A stretch of DNA of 64,000 nucleotides, from assembly GCF_048544455.1 (NCBI RefSeq), contig NC_133536.1, forward strand, positions 42,333,152 to 42,397,151. The letters run 5' to 3'. Positions 10,413-22,302 of this stretch are shown piece by piece (position 1 is the first letter of the stretch; each line of letters opens with the position of its first letter). Origin of the DNA: Silene latifolia (lineage: Eukaryota; Streptophyta; Magnoliopsida; Caryophyllales; Caryophyllaceae). The notes beneath the pieces were generated by a model, which had not been told where the DNA came from, made no database searches, and saw nothing but the letters and a program-made list of their open reading frames with translations. The translations under genes and the position numbers were made by a program.

Positions 10413-11660
10413 GTGAAAGAAAACAATCAATGGTATCTTGATAGTGGATGTTCAAGACACATGACTGGAGATAAGAATCTGTTTCTTTCACTCAAGCCCT
10501 TCAACGGAGTAAAAGTGACATTCGGGGACAACAAAAAGGGAAAGGTAATCGGCGTTGGCAAAATCGGAATTTCTAAGTCTCACGCGATCAGTGACGTTTA
10601 TCTCGTAGACGGTCTAAAACATAACTTGCTAAGCATATCTCAACTATGGGACAAAGGTAACAAAGTCGTTTTCCATACTGATAGTTGTCGCATTATAATC
10701 GAAGGAACTAGCAATGTTATTCTTGAAGGCCACAGGAAAAGAATTGTTTATATGGTAGATTTAAATGTTGTGCCTACTAACTCTTTTTCATGTATAAAAG
10801 TTACACTTGATGATCCCTGTTTGTGGCATAAAAGGTTTGGTCACATTAGCTCACTAACCTTGAACAAACTCAAGAAGTGGGACTTGGTTGAAGGGTTACC
10901 TAAAATCAAGTTCGACCAAGAAAAGATGTGTGATATGTGTGCCAGGTGCAAACAAGTAAGATCATCGTTCAAACCTAAAAGAGTAGTAAGCACAAATCAA
11001 GCCTTGGAATTAGTACACATGGATTTATGTGGACCCATGAAGGTAAGGAGTAGAGGAGGATCCAGGTACATCTTTGTTCTTGTAGACGATTACTCAAGGT
11101 ATGTATGGCCTATCTTTCTTCATTCAAAAGACGAAACGTTTGATGAATATGATTGTCTTATGAAACGTGTTCAAATCAAATATAAGACTAATCTTGTATC
11201 TATTCGTACGGATCATGGCACTGAGTTTGATAACCAAGCTTTCATAGAATATTGTAGAGTTAATGGTGTAGGGCATTACTTCTCTGCACCAAGAATTCCT
11301 CAACAAAACGGCGTCGTTGAACGTATGAATAGAACTTTAGAAGATATGGCACGTACAATGCTTTTGTGTAGTGGTTTACCTCGTAACTTTTGGGTTGAAG
11401 CCATTAGTACTTCTTGCTATATCCATAATCGTGCTATGATACGACCTATTCTTAAGAAAACGCCCTACGAACTCCTTAGAGGTCGAAAACCTAATATCTC
11501 CCATCTTCGTTGCTTTGGGAGTAAATGTTTTGTTCATAATAACGGTAAAAACCGGTTAAGTAAATTCGACCCTAGGAGTGATGAGACGATTTTCATAGGG
11601 TACTCAGATCATAGCAAGGCTTACAAAGTCTTCAATAAGAGAACTCTTTGTATTGAATAA
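10413..11660 (+). pseudogene. Pol: protease, GAG-pre-integrase and integrase (element C)
   Basis: The frame opens into the copia aspartic protease motif WYLDSGCSRHMTG (residues 7-19), followed by the GAG-pre-integrase zinc-binding region (LWHKRFGHIS and CDMCARCK). The integrase core follows with catalytic residues in MDLCGPM, RTDHGTEF and QQNGVVERMN (about residues 205, 265 and 305), ending with the copia LRCFGSKCFVHN motif. A TAA at 11658-11660, likely a former GAA, ends it, but the frame continues beyond. It would mature the polyprotein and integrate the cDNA. Confidence 0.92.
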
Positions 11661-12254
11661 AGTGTCCACGTTATTTTTGATGAAGATAACGTGTTTGATA
11701 AGCCTTTACAGGATGAGGAAGAAGATTTGGATGAACCCGACTTTCGTCTTTCAAGAGACGATCCCCCGGAATTGGAATTGGAGGACAATGAGATTGAAGG
11801 AACAAGTGATGAACTTGATCGTTCCTCAAAAGATAAAAAAGAGAAAACCAAAGTTATAGTTGAGGATACTATAACATTGACTCAAAATAAGGACTCCCAA
11901 ACTAATGTTATAGGTGATGTTACTATAACATTGGATCCAAATCAAGGTGTAGAGTACGATGTTATAAACGGCTCTAATATAACACCCAGATTGGATTCAG
12001 GGGGAACTTCCTCCAATTCCGATCCAAATGAAGTTGGGTCAAGCTCAAATAACGATGAAGAACCTAGTACTTCAACAAAGTGGAAATACAAGAGCTCACA
12101 CCCCATGGACAATATTCTAGGGAATATTAAGAATGGTGTTCAAACTAGACGATCCTTGAATAACTTCTGCTCTTTCTACTCTTTTCTATCCATGATCGAA
12201 CCAACAAATATCAATGAAGTTCTTGCTGAATCAGATTGGATTGTAGCTATGTAA
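11661..12254 (+). pseudogene. Pol: integrase tail and acidic linker (element C)
   Basis: Continuation of the pol frame after the TAA at 11658. It starts with SVHVIFDE, the conserved end of copia integrase, then a long acidic, Ser/Asp/Asn-rich linker, and finishes in the EPTNINEVLAESDWIVAM block that precedes reverse transcriptase. A TAA at 12252-12254 (from a Gln codon, by family comparison) interrupts it. Confidence 0.85.
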
Positions 12255-13688
12255 GAAGAGCTACAACAGTTCGAACGAAACAAGGTTTGGCATTTAGTTC
12301 CTAGACCAAAGGATCGATCTGTCATTGGAACAAGGTGGGTCTTTAGGAACAAACTAGATGATGCCGGAGTAATTATCAGAAACAAAGCAAGATTGGTGGT
12401 CCAAGGTTATAATCAACAAGAAAGAATAGATTATGACGAGACTTTCGCACCTGTTGCCCGTCTTGAAGCTATTAGACTTCTGATAGCATTCGCAGCACAT
12501 AAAGGAATGAAGCTCTTCCAGATGGACGTTAAGACAGCATTTCTGAATGGGTTTAAGAATAGCAAATTTGAAGATCACGTCTTCAAGTTGGTTAAAGCCC
12601 TATACGGATTGAAACAAGCAATTAGGGCATGGTACGACAGGTTATCCAAGTTTCTACTTGATAGTGGACTCAACAGAGGATCTGTTGATAAAACGCTATT
12701 TCTAAAAACCGAGGGTTCTGACCTTTTGATTGTTCAAATCTACGTCGATGACATTATCTTTGGATCGACCAACCGAAGCTTGTGCAAGTATTTATCTGAG
12801 TTGATGACTTCCGAGTTCGAGATGAGTATGATGGGAGAATTGAAATTTTTCCTAGGTCTGCAAATACAACAAACTGATGAAGGCATTAAGATCCATCAAC
12901 AAAAATATATCAAGGAATTAATTCGAAAATTCGGAATGGAAAATTCCCATGCTATGCCTACTCCAATGGTCGAGAAACAGAAATTGACATTAGATGAAGA
13001 CGGTAAATCAGTTGATGAAACTACTTACCGTGGAATGATTGGGTCATTGTTATATTTGACCGCAAGTAGACCCGATATTATGTTTAGCGTATGCGTTTGT
13101 GCGAGATATCAATCATCTCCCAAAGAATCGCATTTGGCGGCCGTAAAACGAATTTTACGATATTTAATTGGAACGGCCAAGTTGTATTTATGGTATCCGA
13201 TGGAGTGTAACTTCGATCTAGTCGGTTATTCCGATGCCAACTACGCAGGTTGTTCTCTAGACAGAAAAAGCACGTCGGGTGTCGCCACATTTGTCGGACC
13301 ATGTGGTATTATTACGTGGGGTTCGAAGAAGCAAAATTCGGTTGCCCTCTCAACTGCTGAAGCCGAATACATCGCTGCAGGACTGGTATATACTCAATTA
13401 TTATGGCTTAAGCAACAATTACGTTATTATGGTATTGACGTAGGATGTATTCCTATTTTATGTGATAATACTAGTGCAATAATAATTTCTAAAATTCCCG
13501 CACAACAGTCACGTACTAAACACATTGAAATAAGACACCATTTTATTTGAGACCATGTTGAGAAGGGGAATATAAAACTTGAATTTTGTAGTACTGAAAA
13601 ACAATGGGCTGACATTTTGACAAAATCGTTAGCTAGAGAACGATTTGAGACTTTACGGTTGGAAATTGGTTTAATTGGTGGTACCTAA
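12255..13688 (+). pseudogene. Pol: reverse transcriptase and RNase H (element C)
   Basis: Same frame as the upstream pol. Visible motifs are [10 protein letters not shown], the RT palm [15 protein letters not shown], the catalytic YVDDIIFGS, and RNase H ([35 protein letters not shown]). About 13 residues normally found between DVKTAFLNG and KNSKF are missing (near 12552), an in-frame deletion that removes part of the fingers. A TGA at 13548-13550, from an Arg codon, interrupts RNase H. The frame closes at TAA 13686-13688. It is inactive as it stands. Confidence 0.92.
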
Positions 13689-14206
13689 GCTTCTATATAT
13701 GTTTAATTTTCCTATGACTGACTAGTTTAAGTTAAGATTGTATGACTGTGTCCGTAAATTGCATTGCATGAATAATTTCGTTTATAGGAAAATATTTATC
13801 ATAAATTCTATTTGTTATTTAGAATTTAATTGTCATACAAACTTTATCTTTTATCAAATACACCATATTTTTATTTTTCCAAATTGCACAAAAATTCTCC
13901 TAAAATAGCCTCACAAAATCTTACGTATTATGCTTCCTATTCCTAAATAAACTTCAAATAATTATCTTTTCCATATCTTATCTTTTACCATATTTATTTG
14001 ATCACCTACCATCCTATTCCTACCTTAACTCTTATCACTATTTGACACTTCTCATAATTGATTAACACTTGCCTAAACCTAAACCTAGCCTTATAATTAC
14101 CCCCTTTTTCTTTGCCGTGTAAACCATATCCTCACCCCCACTTGCATAACTTTTTCTCTTTTCAAAATATTTACCATCATCTCCTTTACTCAACCATCAA
14201 CATCAC
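13689..14206 (+). other. Spacer between pol and the envelope-like ORF (element C)
   Basis: AT-rich, with stops in all frames. Sireviruses carry such a spacer. No splice or readthrough signal is recognisable with confidence. Confidence 0.5.
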
Positions 14207-15512
14207 AATGAATTCACATCATGCAAAAACCCGATCATCAACCCGCCATCAACAAAGCCGTCACTTTAAAAAACTATCATCACCACTACCATCTCATGAT
14301 CTTAATTATTCTAGCTTTCCTTCACCTAAACCAAACTTATCTACACCCCTGTTTCACGGTCGGGACGACTCGATGTCCGAGGGAAAGAGACGCCGCCTTT
14401 TTAAAGGGAAGAATAAGGTAGTTGTTGATGAAGATAATGATATTGAGGAACCCGAGATTGTTGTAAGGAATGGTGTTGAGGTGACTGTTTCTGCTTCGGA
14501 TTTTTGCTCTGCTTTTTTGGTTCCCGATGACGAAATTGAAATTAATCCGAGTCTTGAATGGTCCAATGTTGTTAGTGACAAGGAGTTGTTGGTTAAGAAG
14601 TATTTTGAGGATGTTGGGACGGATGGTCGAAACATTGTTGTTCGTCCTCTCTCGGCGAAAATTAAATTCCTCTTAAATTTTCTTTGGAACACGGTTGTGC
14701 CGAGGAGAGGAGGACGAGACAAGGTTTCAAGTTATGAGGCTATTATTATTTAGTCAAGGTTAGAAGGACAAAAGGTGAATTTAGCGAGTCTTGTTTTACA
14801 TCGTATAGTTCAAACGAGTCTCACGGTTACGAAGGAGAAGTTTAGTACAACAATCGACCTTCCATATGGGATGTGGGTGTCTCGATTGTTAGAAGTGATA
14901 TGAGTGGTGGGACGGGATAGCTACGGTGTAAGTGCAAAGGATTGTATGTGTGATCGCTTGATTAAGCTTATGGGTCTTATTGTTGATGGACCCGAGTTGT
15001 TACTTATCAAGGATGTTGAGAAGATTCCGAGTGATTCGGGTTTTGGGCCAATTGAGGCAAAATTGGGAAGTTTTATGAATACGTTAATGGAGAAGTTTGA
15101 GGAGCAATCCACCCACGTGGCTACAGTTTTATCACATGTTGGACCATCACGGTCTTTGGAGTCGGGTTTGGATGCTTCTCGGGTTTATTATTGGATGGAT
15201 GAGGTGGATAAGAGGCTAGAGGGTTTTGAGAGGGAGTTGAAGGCAGTTCGTGGGGAAGTGTTCCCACATGGAGATCGTCTTACCTTTCTCACGAGTCAAG
15301 GCAGTGCTTTGGTTATGCATGGAAAAGCTATGGCAAACGATCAATCACAAACTTTGGAGGCGACTAAAGCTTTGTCCTTGAAGATACTCAACTTTGAACG
15401 AAGTATTCAAGGTCTTTCTCAGCTTGTGAGGAGCTCCTTCGATCATCTCGATGCCTTGGAACATCGTACTCGCCCCGACTACGTGAACCCTTACAGAACC
15501 CGGAACATTTGA
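14207..15512 (+). pseudogene. Envelope-like ORF of the Sirevirus (element C), broken
   Basis: A frame located after RNase H, as in SIRE1 and Cotzilla. The ATG at 14207 opens a basic, His/Ser-rich start, then an acidic stretch (EDNDIEEPEIVVRNG) and a hydrophobic patch. After two in-frame stops (TAG 14751-14753, TGA 14901-14903) the frame goes on as a helical, probably coiled-coil region to 15512. It lies in the same frame as pol. Sirevirus proteins of this kind are called envelope-like from position and predicted structure; an entry role has not been shown. I see no clear signal peptide or membrane anchor. The stops make it non-functional. Confidence 0.65.
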
Positions 15513-16037
15513 CTTTGTCTCACCTTGCCTTATCTAGCACCCTCTCCTTTTAGAATATTTTCTTTATCTTGATGGTGTGTTTTGCAAACTTTAATTCGGC
15601 CTATTTTGGCATATACTTGTGGATTATGGCCCAAGTATTTCTCTAAACATGTGTTTATTCGGCCCTTTGGCATCAAACATATTTTTTTAAGTTTGTATGA
15701 TAATTAATCCTCTAGATGCTTATAGTTATGCGTGCTAATATTATGTTCTATGACGTTTTATCTCTTGTCTCGTCTTATATTATTCTAGTCATTTTGGTTT
15801 TGTTCTTAACTTTTCGATGATGTCAAGAGGGGGAAAGAACGTATATGGTAAGCATCTACCTAAGCTTGCTCCTTGTCAAGACCAATTGTCTCTTAAAGTC
15901 CTTAAAGTTTCGATTTTTTGTTAATCGTCTTGATCATGCATTGATCTTTATTATTAAGATGACGGTATTATATTGAGGGGGAACTCTTTACTTAGTCACA
16001 ACATTAGGAGGCTTGCCATTATCAAAAAGGAGGAATT
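15513..16037 (+). other. 3' untranslated region of element C with multiple polypurine tracts
   Basis: Three purine tracts stand here: CAAGAGGGGGAAAG near 15826-15839, TTGAGGGGGAAC near 15973-15984 and AAAAAGGAGGAA just before the LTR (16024-16035). Repeated polypurine tracts before the 3' LTR are a described feature of Sireviruses. The last one is the likely plus-strand primer. Confidence 0.7.
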
Positions 16038-17643
16038 TGTTGAACCATATAGTATATATGTTTATGTTTTGATGATGTCAAGGTGCTTTATAATTTATAT
16101 ACTTGTTGCGCGTAATCGTTTGTCTAGGTCTTTTAGATTTGATTTATCTAATACAAACAACAAAGGAATTTGTGATGAAAGTATATAAGAGTCAAGCCTC
16201 AATTCAAGATCAAATGATGTGAAGATTCATTCAAGATTTATGTGAAGACGAAGTCCGTCTAAAGATTAATCAAGCTTGGAAGATGACGTAGCCTATACTC
16301 GAAGATCTCTTTGAATATTAGAATAGTATAGGTGATTATCTCGTAATGATAACCAAGAATGAGTTTCTTGAATTAGTAAAGTTATAGCTTTGCAGCTATA
16401 ACATTACTAGTAAAAGAGCTCAATGTTATAGCTCTCTTACTATAACATTGAGATGCTGAGTTTTCTATACACGACATATAATGTTTTAAAATTGTTTTTA
16501 AAATTGTTTAAAGTTTATTTTAAATGTTTTGATAAAAGTATTTATTTAATAAAGCCCGGTTTAGTGCGGAGTTCGGTTTTATGTTGAACGTTGATTAGTA
16601 GTCATGTTGGGTCAACTTATGAGCTGGACCATGCTACTAATTAGGGTTTCAACAAAGCCTCTTTTAAAACCTAAATTCTAACCCATATATTGAGCTAGGG
16701 TTTGCACGAGTCACGAGGCATATGAGCCGTGACATCTCGTGTAACCTAAGGTGTATTTGGTAAAGATTTTATTCCTTAATGATATCTTTACATATCTTAT
16801 ATATCTTACTTAATATATGTGTTTATGATAAAAGATATTCTTAATATAGGAAATCTTATCATATCTTCGAATTTATAGTAAAGATAATATTTGAATAGAT
16901 TATATTTTATCTTTTGAAATATTCTTTATTATCTTTTAGACTTTTAGGAAAGAAATAATGAGGATATGAATTGTTAACATATCTCATATTATTCGGCCGT
17001 TAGGGTTTCTAAAAGCCGAATTGCCTTGCTCTTTCCTTCCTATAAATACATTGCTCTTTGCAACATTTAATTTAGTGACCTTAAGCATAAAAATTGATCT
17101 TATTTTTACAAAGAAAAATCGTGTATTTCAAAGCAAAAAACCGTTTTGTTATTTTTGAAAGGTCGTGTGTTTTAAAATCGTATATTCATTTCTTAAGTTA
17201 TCGTTATAAGATAATAGTGCTTATCTGATTTCTTACTTGTTCATTAACGTGAAGCTTTGTAAGAATCATTAGTGCTTTCTTATTAGCGTAAGTTAGTCAC
17301 TTGAGTATTTAATGGTACTCATTGAGTTACAGCTAGAGGTAGTTGTACGAGTTGGGTTAGTAAATTTGTAATCCGTAGAAAGGTACTAAATTTATTAATA
17401 GAGAATAGTGGACGTAGGTTTCGACTTGTGAAACTGAACCACTTCAAAAACCGTGTGTCTCCTCTCTTTCGTTCGCTTGTTTATTTTGTTTTACATTCAT
17501 TAGTTGATTAGTTAAAGTTTAATCAATAAACTTTAAATAATCAATTACATTCATACAATCGAAAAAGTTTTAAAAAGTTTTAAATCCTCAATTCACCCCC
17601 CCCCCCCCTCCCCCTTGAGTATTTCGGATCGATAGACTCTTCA
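16038..17643 (+). repeat. 3' LTR of element C
   Basis: 1606 bp from TGTTGAACC to GACTCTTCA, with TG...CA ends. It begins right after a purine tract and ends exactly where RING-gene homology resumes. It includes a run of about 14 C residues near 17597-17610. No 5' partner remains, so the insertion cannot be dated. Confidence 0.8.
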
Positions 17644-18025
17644 ACCGGTTGCGGAGACAACGGTGGAAAGGCTGACGAGCGTGGTGGTTTGAGAGGATAT
17701 AGTAAATTCGGAGTCGAATTCGTGTGCGGTTTGTATGACGGAGTTTGAGTTGAATAGCGACGAGAAACAGATGCCTTGTAAGCAGTTATATCACCCTGAG
17801 TGTATTTTACCATGGTTGAAGATTCATAATTTGTGTCCCGTGTGTCGGTTTGAGTTGCCTACTGATGATCAGGATTACGAGACGAGGAAAACAGGTGATG
17901 GTAGAGGAGGTGGTGGTGGAGGAGGTGGTGGTGGGGAAGGTTCTGGGAGTGGAGGTGGGAGTTCTGGGTCTCGGTCCCCGTCTGGTATGACGTTTAATAT
18001 TGCGTTGACTTGGCCGTATATGTGA
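17644..18025 (+). pseudogene. RING-H2 ubiquitin ligase fragment, left arm copy
   Basis: Encodes the C-terminal half of a RING1/RNF126-like plant E3 ligase: the SNSCAVCMTEFE start of the RING, then CPVCRFELPTDDQDYETRK and a Gly/Ser tail ending at TGA 18023-18025. One zinc ligand is lost: the residue that is His in the right-arm copy (PCKHLYH) is Gln here (PCKQLYH), so this RING should not fold or bind E2 normally. The Gly run is expanded. The 5' side is cut by the Sirevirus LTR. It lies in inverted orientation to the copy at 18916-19350. Confidence 0.85.
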
Positions 18026-19285
18026 TGGAGCTAGTCGTCCCTTGACCGTCTCTATGTTTGGCATTTGGTGTACTCCAGGCCAACTCGTTGCAGTTGGGGT
18101 TCCGAGTTGCCTTGAAAGAAGATACAGTATAAGTCTGCGAATATTTATGTTATCAAAAACATTATCTACACTAAACATTAGGCAGATAGAGATATGTTAC
18201 TTGAAGATGGCAATAAGCATGTCATTAATGCTATTTCGGGCTCTAGATTTAAGAGGAAAAGGGGAGTCGTGATCGACTGGCTCGGCAAACACACCGGAAT
18301 AATACTCCAATAACACACGGACAACACTACAATAACACCACAATAACAACAAAATAACACGGAAAAAAAGAGTAAAAAAATCAAAGTAGTAAAAAACATT
18401 AAAATAAAACTGAAATAACATCACAATAACAACACAATAACACGTGGTAAAAAAGAGAAAAATTAAAGTAGTAATAACATCATTGATTTTTTACCCTTTT
18501 TTACCACGTGTTATTGTGCTGTTATTGTGATGTTATTTCGGTTTTTTTTTTTAATTTTTTATTACTACTTTGATTTTTTTTACTCTTTTTTTTTCCGTGT
18601 TATTGTGCTGTTATTATAGTGTTGTCCGTGTATTATTGGAGTATTATTCCGGTGTGTTTGTCGAGCTAGTCGATCACGTCTCCCCTTTTCCTCTTACATC
18701 TAGAGCCCTAAATAACATTAATGACATGCTTATTGCCATCTTCAAGTAACATATCTCTACGTGTCTATAGTGTAGATAATGTTTTTGATAACATAAATAT
18801 TCGCAGACTTATACTGTATCTTCTTTCAAGGCAACTCGGAACCCCAACTGCAACGAGTTGGCCTGGAGTACACCAAATGCCAAACTTCCAGACGGTCAAG
18901 GGACGACTAGCTCCGTCACATATACAGCCAAGTCAACGGAATATTAAACATTATACCAGACAGGGACCGAGACCCGGAACTCCCACCTCCACTCCCAGAA
19001 CCTTCCCCATCACCACCTTTTCCACCACCACCTGTTTTCCTCGTCTCGTAATCCTGGTCATCAGTAGGCAACTCAAACCGACACACGGGACACGAATTAT
19101 GCATCTTCAACCATGGTAAAATACACTCAGGGTGATATAAATGCTTACAAGGCATCTGTTTCACCTCGCTATTCAACTCAAACTCCGTCATACAAACTGC
19201 ACACGAATTCGACTCCGAATTTACTATATCCTCTCCAACCACCACGCTCGGCAGCCCTTCCACCGCTGTCTCCGCAACCAGTGGT
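17644..19285. repeat. Large inverted repeat containing two RING-gene copies
   Basis: The left arm (17644 to about 18455) and right arm (about 18496 to 19285) are reverse complements with moderate divergence, separated by a loop of about 40 bp. The arms include the RING coding half, its 3' untranslated region and an ACAATAACACNN-rich segment next to the loop (for example CACGTGGTAAAAAAG against CTTTTTTACCACGTG). A transcript through it would fold into a hairpin of roughly 800 bp. Confidence 0.88.
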
Positions 19286-19350
19286 GTTCTGTATCGATTC
19301 AGATCATTCTCCATTAAATGCTGAAGAATTTGTTCTATTCCATTGCAGGT
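18916..19350 (-). pseudogene. RING-H2 ubiquitin ligase, C-terminal half, right arm copy
   Basis: On the minus strand the frame enters at 19350 with IEQILQHLMENDLNRYRTP, the block that precedes the RING in plant RING1/RNF126-like ligases, then the complete C3H2C3 RING: CAVC, PCKHLYHPEC and CPVC, followed by ELPTDDQDYETRK and a Gly/Ser-rich tail to the stop at 18916. All eight zinc ligands are present. Such ligases pass ubiquitin from E2 to substrate in the cytosol or nucleus. The N-terminal half is at 36887-37066, 17.5 kb away, because element D inserted between Tyr-Ile and the next codon. Hence this is a disrupted gene. Confidence 0.88.
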
Positions 19351-19355
19351 AATAT

Positions 19356-20062
19356 TGTGACATAAGACAAATTGACAAAAATAAAATGGATTCCATTTTA
19401 CCCATATGTGCCGAAATTAAGGGAGGATTAAGGATAATATTGTGTTTATAATGTGAGTGGTAAACACAATGATTACCTACTAAACTAGCCATGCAACCCT
19501 AATTCTCATTGTGAAGAACAACTCAAGCATGCATTGGCTCCCTCCCATGCCCCCTTCCACCCGGTTTTTTGAGATGAAAAACCACTTTGGTTTTTCATCT
19601 TATTTTACCTAATATACACTAAAAAAAATATAGTTAGTGTATTATTATTATTATTATTCATTCATCTAAAATAAGAATTTTAGAGAGATAAAAAGCTTCC
19701 TTCTTCCTCCTCCCATAAACCGAAATATTAAAGAGTTTTATAATATTTTGGGTCAATTTTATGATAAATTAATATTGTACTAGTATTCATAATATTAATT
19801 TTAATTAAGAGTGTGCTTTGGGTATTAAGCTTTGGGAGAGATCCTACACTTGGATCTTAGTTCTTCCACTAAGGAAAGCACAAGAACAAGAGAGAAAGGT
19901 GATCTCTCTTGTGCCCATATAAACCGAATTTCGAATGTAAGAATGAATGTTTCTTCTTTATTTTGTTAATATGTTTGCATGCATAAGATCACCATTAATT
20001 TTATGAGTAAATTAACAAAAACATATATGAATATGTTAGTATATAGATCTACTTTTCCTTCA
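19356..20062 (+). repeat. 5' LTR of element D, lacking its first ~560 bp
   Basis: 707 bp from TGTGACATAAG to TTCCTTCA. It matches 36186-36886 of the 3' LTR. The 3' copy extends a further 562 bp leftwards to a TGTTGG start preceded by a purine tract, so the 5' copy probably lost its start by a deletion between two TGT triplets. The target duplication still abuts it. Confidence 0.85.
19572..19600. other. Perfect 13-bp stem-loop in the LTR of element D
   Basis: AGATGAAAAACCA and its exact complement TGGTTTTTCATCT are separated by only CTT. The same hairpin is at 36402-36430 in the 3' LTR. It may fold in the RNA; its role is unknown. Confidence 0.75.
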
Positions 20063-20063
20063 A

Positions 20064-20080
20064 TCGGTATCAGAGCCATG
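20064..20080 (+). other. Primer-binding site of element D
   Basis: TCGGTATCAGAGCCATG directly follows the LTR. It matches the Met-tRNA type site TGGTATCAGAGCC with one mismatch at the second base. Confidence 0.75.
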
Positions 20081-22302
20081 GTTGTTTGCATGCAAATCGG
20101 TTAAAAGTTTTTTCGAGTTATAAAGATTAACATATAAAACTTGTATAATTTGTGTTATTATGATATATCACGAAATTAATTTATGCATGTTAAAATTTCT
20201 GGTCCTAAAATGTTTTTAGGATATTTTGGTTATTTTATGGATTTTTATTGTTCATATTACATAATAATGGCATTAAAATATGATTTTATGAGTATAAATG
20301 TCATTTTCGGACTAAAATTAGCTAAACTTCGAATTTTCTAGTGATTTTTGGATATGTTATCACATATATTATTTTGAGATGACCTGTAAATTTTCATAAT
20401 TTTTGGACTTCTTATGCTCGAAAAATGGATTTTTCAATATTAAATTCGGATTTAGGTGAAAAATAGGTTAATATGAGATAAATTTTGAATCTGGTCATAT
20501 AAATTTAGTATGTTGTCACATGCAATTTTACAAGATGTGTGTAAAATAATAGGCTATATTGAAGTCTTTTTGCATGATTTATGGATTTTTGAAGAAAAAT
20601 GGCATGAATAGTGACTTAATTAGTGAAGTATTAATAAAACATACTCCATGACTAAGGAAAAACGTCCAATGTTGCATTTTATTATCTTTTTCAGATCCAA
20701 AATTGAAAAGTTGGTGAATATAATTTTTCTCATGTTTTTATGATTATTTAGTTAAGACCGATAAACCGCAACATTGTTTTTCCGGATAAATTTCAAAAAT
20801 TTTAACCTAAGTTTTTGAACATTATGAGTGTCATGGTATTTTTACAGAATGTTCATGAGTTTAAATTTCAAAATTTGAATTTATTTGAAATTTTGTGATT
20901 TATTTGAAGTTTATAGCTTATTTTTATAATTTTAAGTCCATTAATGAACAATTTTAGAAATATGAGTTAATTATGGTCAAATAATTAGTGAAGACTAAAT
21001 TTTGAGTCCTAAGAGGTTAGGGTAATTAACTTATGCATAAATATGAATTTATGTAATTTTTGTGATTATAAAATGTTGAAATCACGCAAATCCGTAAAAA
21101 CCGAGTAATATACGATATTGGCTACTTAAAGGCGATTTAGCATAAAATTGGGCATGTTCATACATATTATAATGCTGCATTTTCTTTATGATTGTCATAA
21201 TTTTATTTTATGTAATTTTTGAATTATGTAATTCTACTTAATATGGCCTTAGTTTTTAATTGGTATTACCCGAAATGTATGGGAATATCAATTCGGTTGT
21301 AATTTATTGTGATCTCGTATCACCGTTTTGTAATTTAATAGATTTATTTTATTTTAGTTACAAATGTATAATAGGAAATTATGTAATTTGCTATGTAATT
21401 TAATTTATCTCGGAGTTCCCCAAGACGGACTTCTTCAAGATGGCGATACATAAAGACGGTGTTACCTCGAGATGCGTGCCACAACCGAAGTTCAAGGGAC
21501 CAATGGAGTTGGTTTCCGAATATGTAATAGTTAAATAGTTTTCTATTTTTAGGAAGGCCATACTAGGATTTTTTTTTTTTTATGTTTTGCATTTTATTTA
21601 TATGTCACATGCATCGCTAAATCGCCATAACTAAAACATGCATCTTCTTTCATCGAGTTTATCGACCGTGTCAATTGGAATTATCGTAGTTCACCACTTT
21701 AGTTCACTTAAAACGTGATAGATAATAAATTGACATGACCTCTCGCTAAAACAATTAATTGAGACACAGCCTTACCAAATAGTAGAAACCATGAAAACCT
21801 ATTTCGCGAGGGAGTGCACTCGGCCCTACCGGAGTACAAACCTTGTTACGTAGGGGAAGTGGGTGATGAATGTTTATCCACCGAGTTCATGTTAATGAGG
21901 GTTTCATCGGCCATACCGTGCCCAAGTTGATGTGGATTTGGATCATGGACACATTTATTCGAAATTTGGATTGAGCTCAACGGAAGTATTCGTGACCGTA
22001 GTTGCATGTGTTCCGGGCTATAGATAATTATTAGAGTAATTTTATCGACCAAGAGTTCTAAAAGTAGAATCGATTAAAACGTTAATCCACCGAGTTATAT
22101 TGATAAGGGTTTCATCGGCCATACCGTGCCTAAGTCGATATGAATTTGGGTCTTGGAATCCTTTATCTAGTTGGGTAGAGGTCACTAGAAAAATGCATAA
22201 AACTTGTTTAAATTATAAATTTTTACGAGTATTATTATTAAAACGACATTTGTTTTACTCCTTCTATTTTGTTTTGTAGACCACTTCTTTTTCTCATAAC
22301 AA
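20081..22302 (+). other. Long AT-rich leader of element D
   Basis: About 2.2 kb without coding content between primer site and gag. It holds an imperfect 73-bp direct duplication at 21876-21948 and 22085-22157 (sharing GGGTTTCATCGGCCATACCG). Long structured leaders of this sort are typical of gag-only elements. Confidence 0.7.

Larger units (their letters stand above)
10148..17643 (+). mobile_element. Element C: Sirevirus-type Ty1/copia retrotransposon, 5'-truncated
   Basis: It contains the tail of gag, then protease, integrase, reverse transcriptase and RNase H in copia order, an envelope-like ORF after RNase H, several purine tracts and a 3' LTR. An extra ORF downstream of pol marks the Sirevirus lineage (SIRE1, Cotzilla). 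The 5' LTR, primer site and most of gag are missing. All remaining coding parts share a single frame interrupted by nonsense codons. The 3' LTR ends precisely where ubiquitin-ligase homology begins (17644), so the element inserted in the left arm of the RING inverted repeat. Confidence 0.87.

Noticed and set aside
17597..17616. C-homopolymer as a possible functional G-quadruplex or boundary element
   Set aside because: C-rich tracts near LTR ends are common in Sireviruses, and length may be affected by sequencing error; nothing more can be supported.
18256..18720. ATAACAC-type repeats as an independent satellite
   Set aside because: They are the inner parts of the two inverted-repeat arms rather than a separate tandem array.
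17580..19352. Open frames on the strand opposite to the RING coding sequence
   Set aside because: They are mirror frames of the two RING copies in the inverted repeat.
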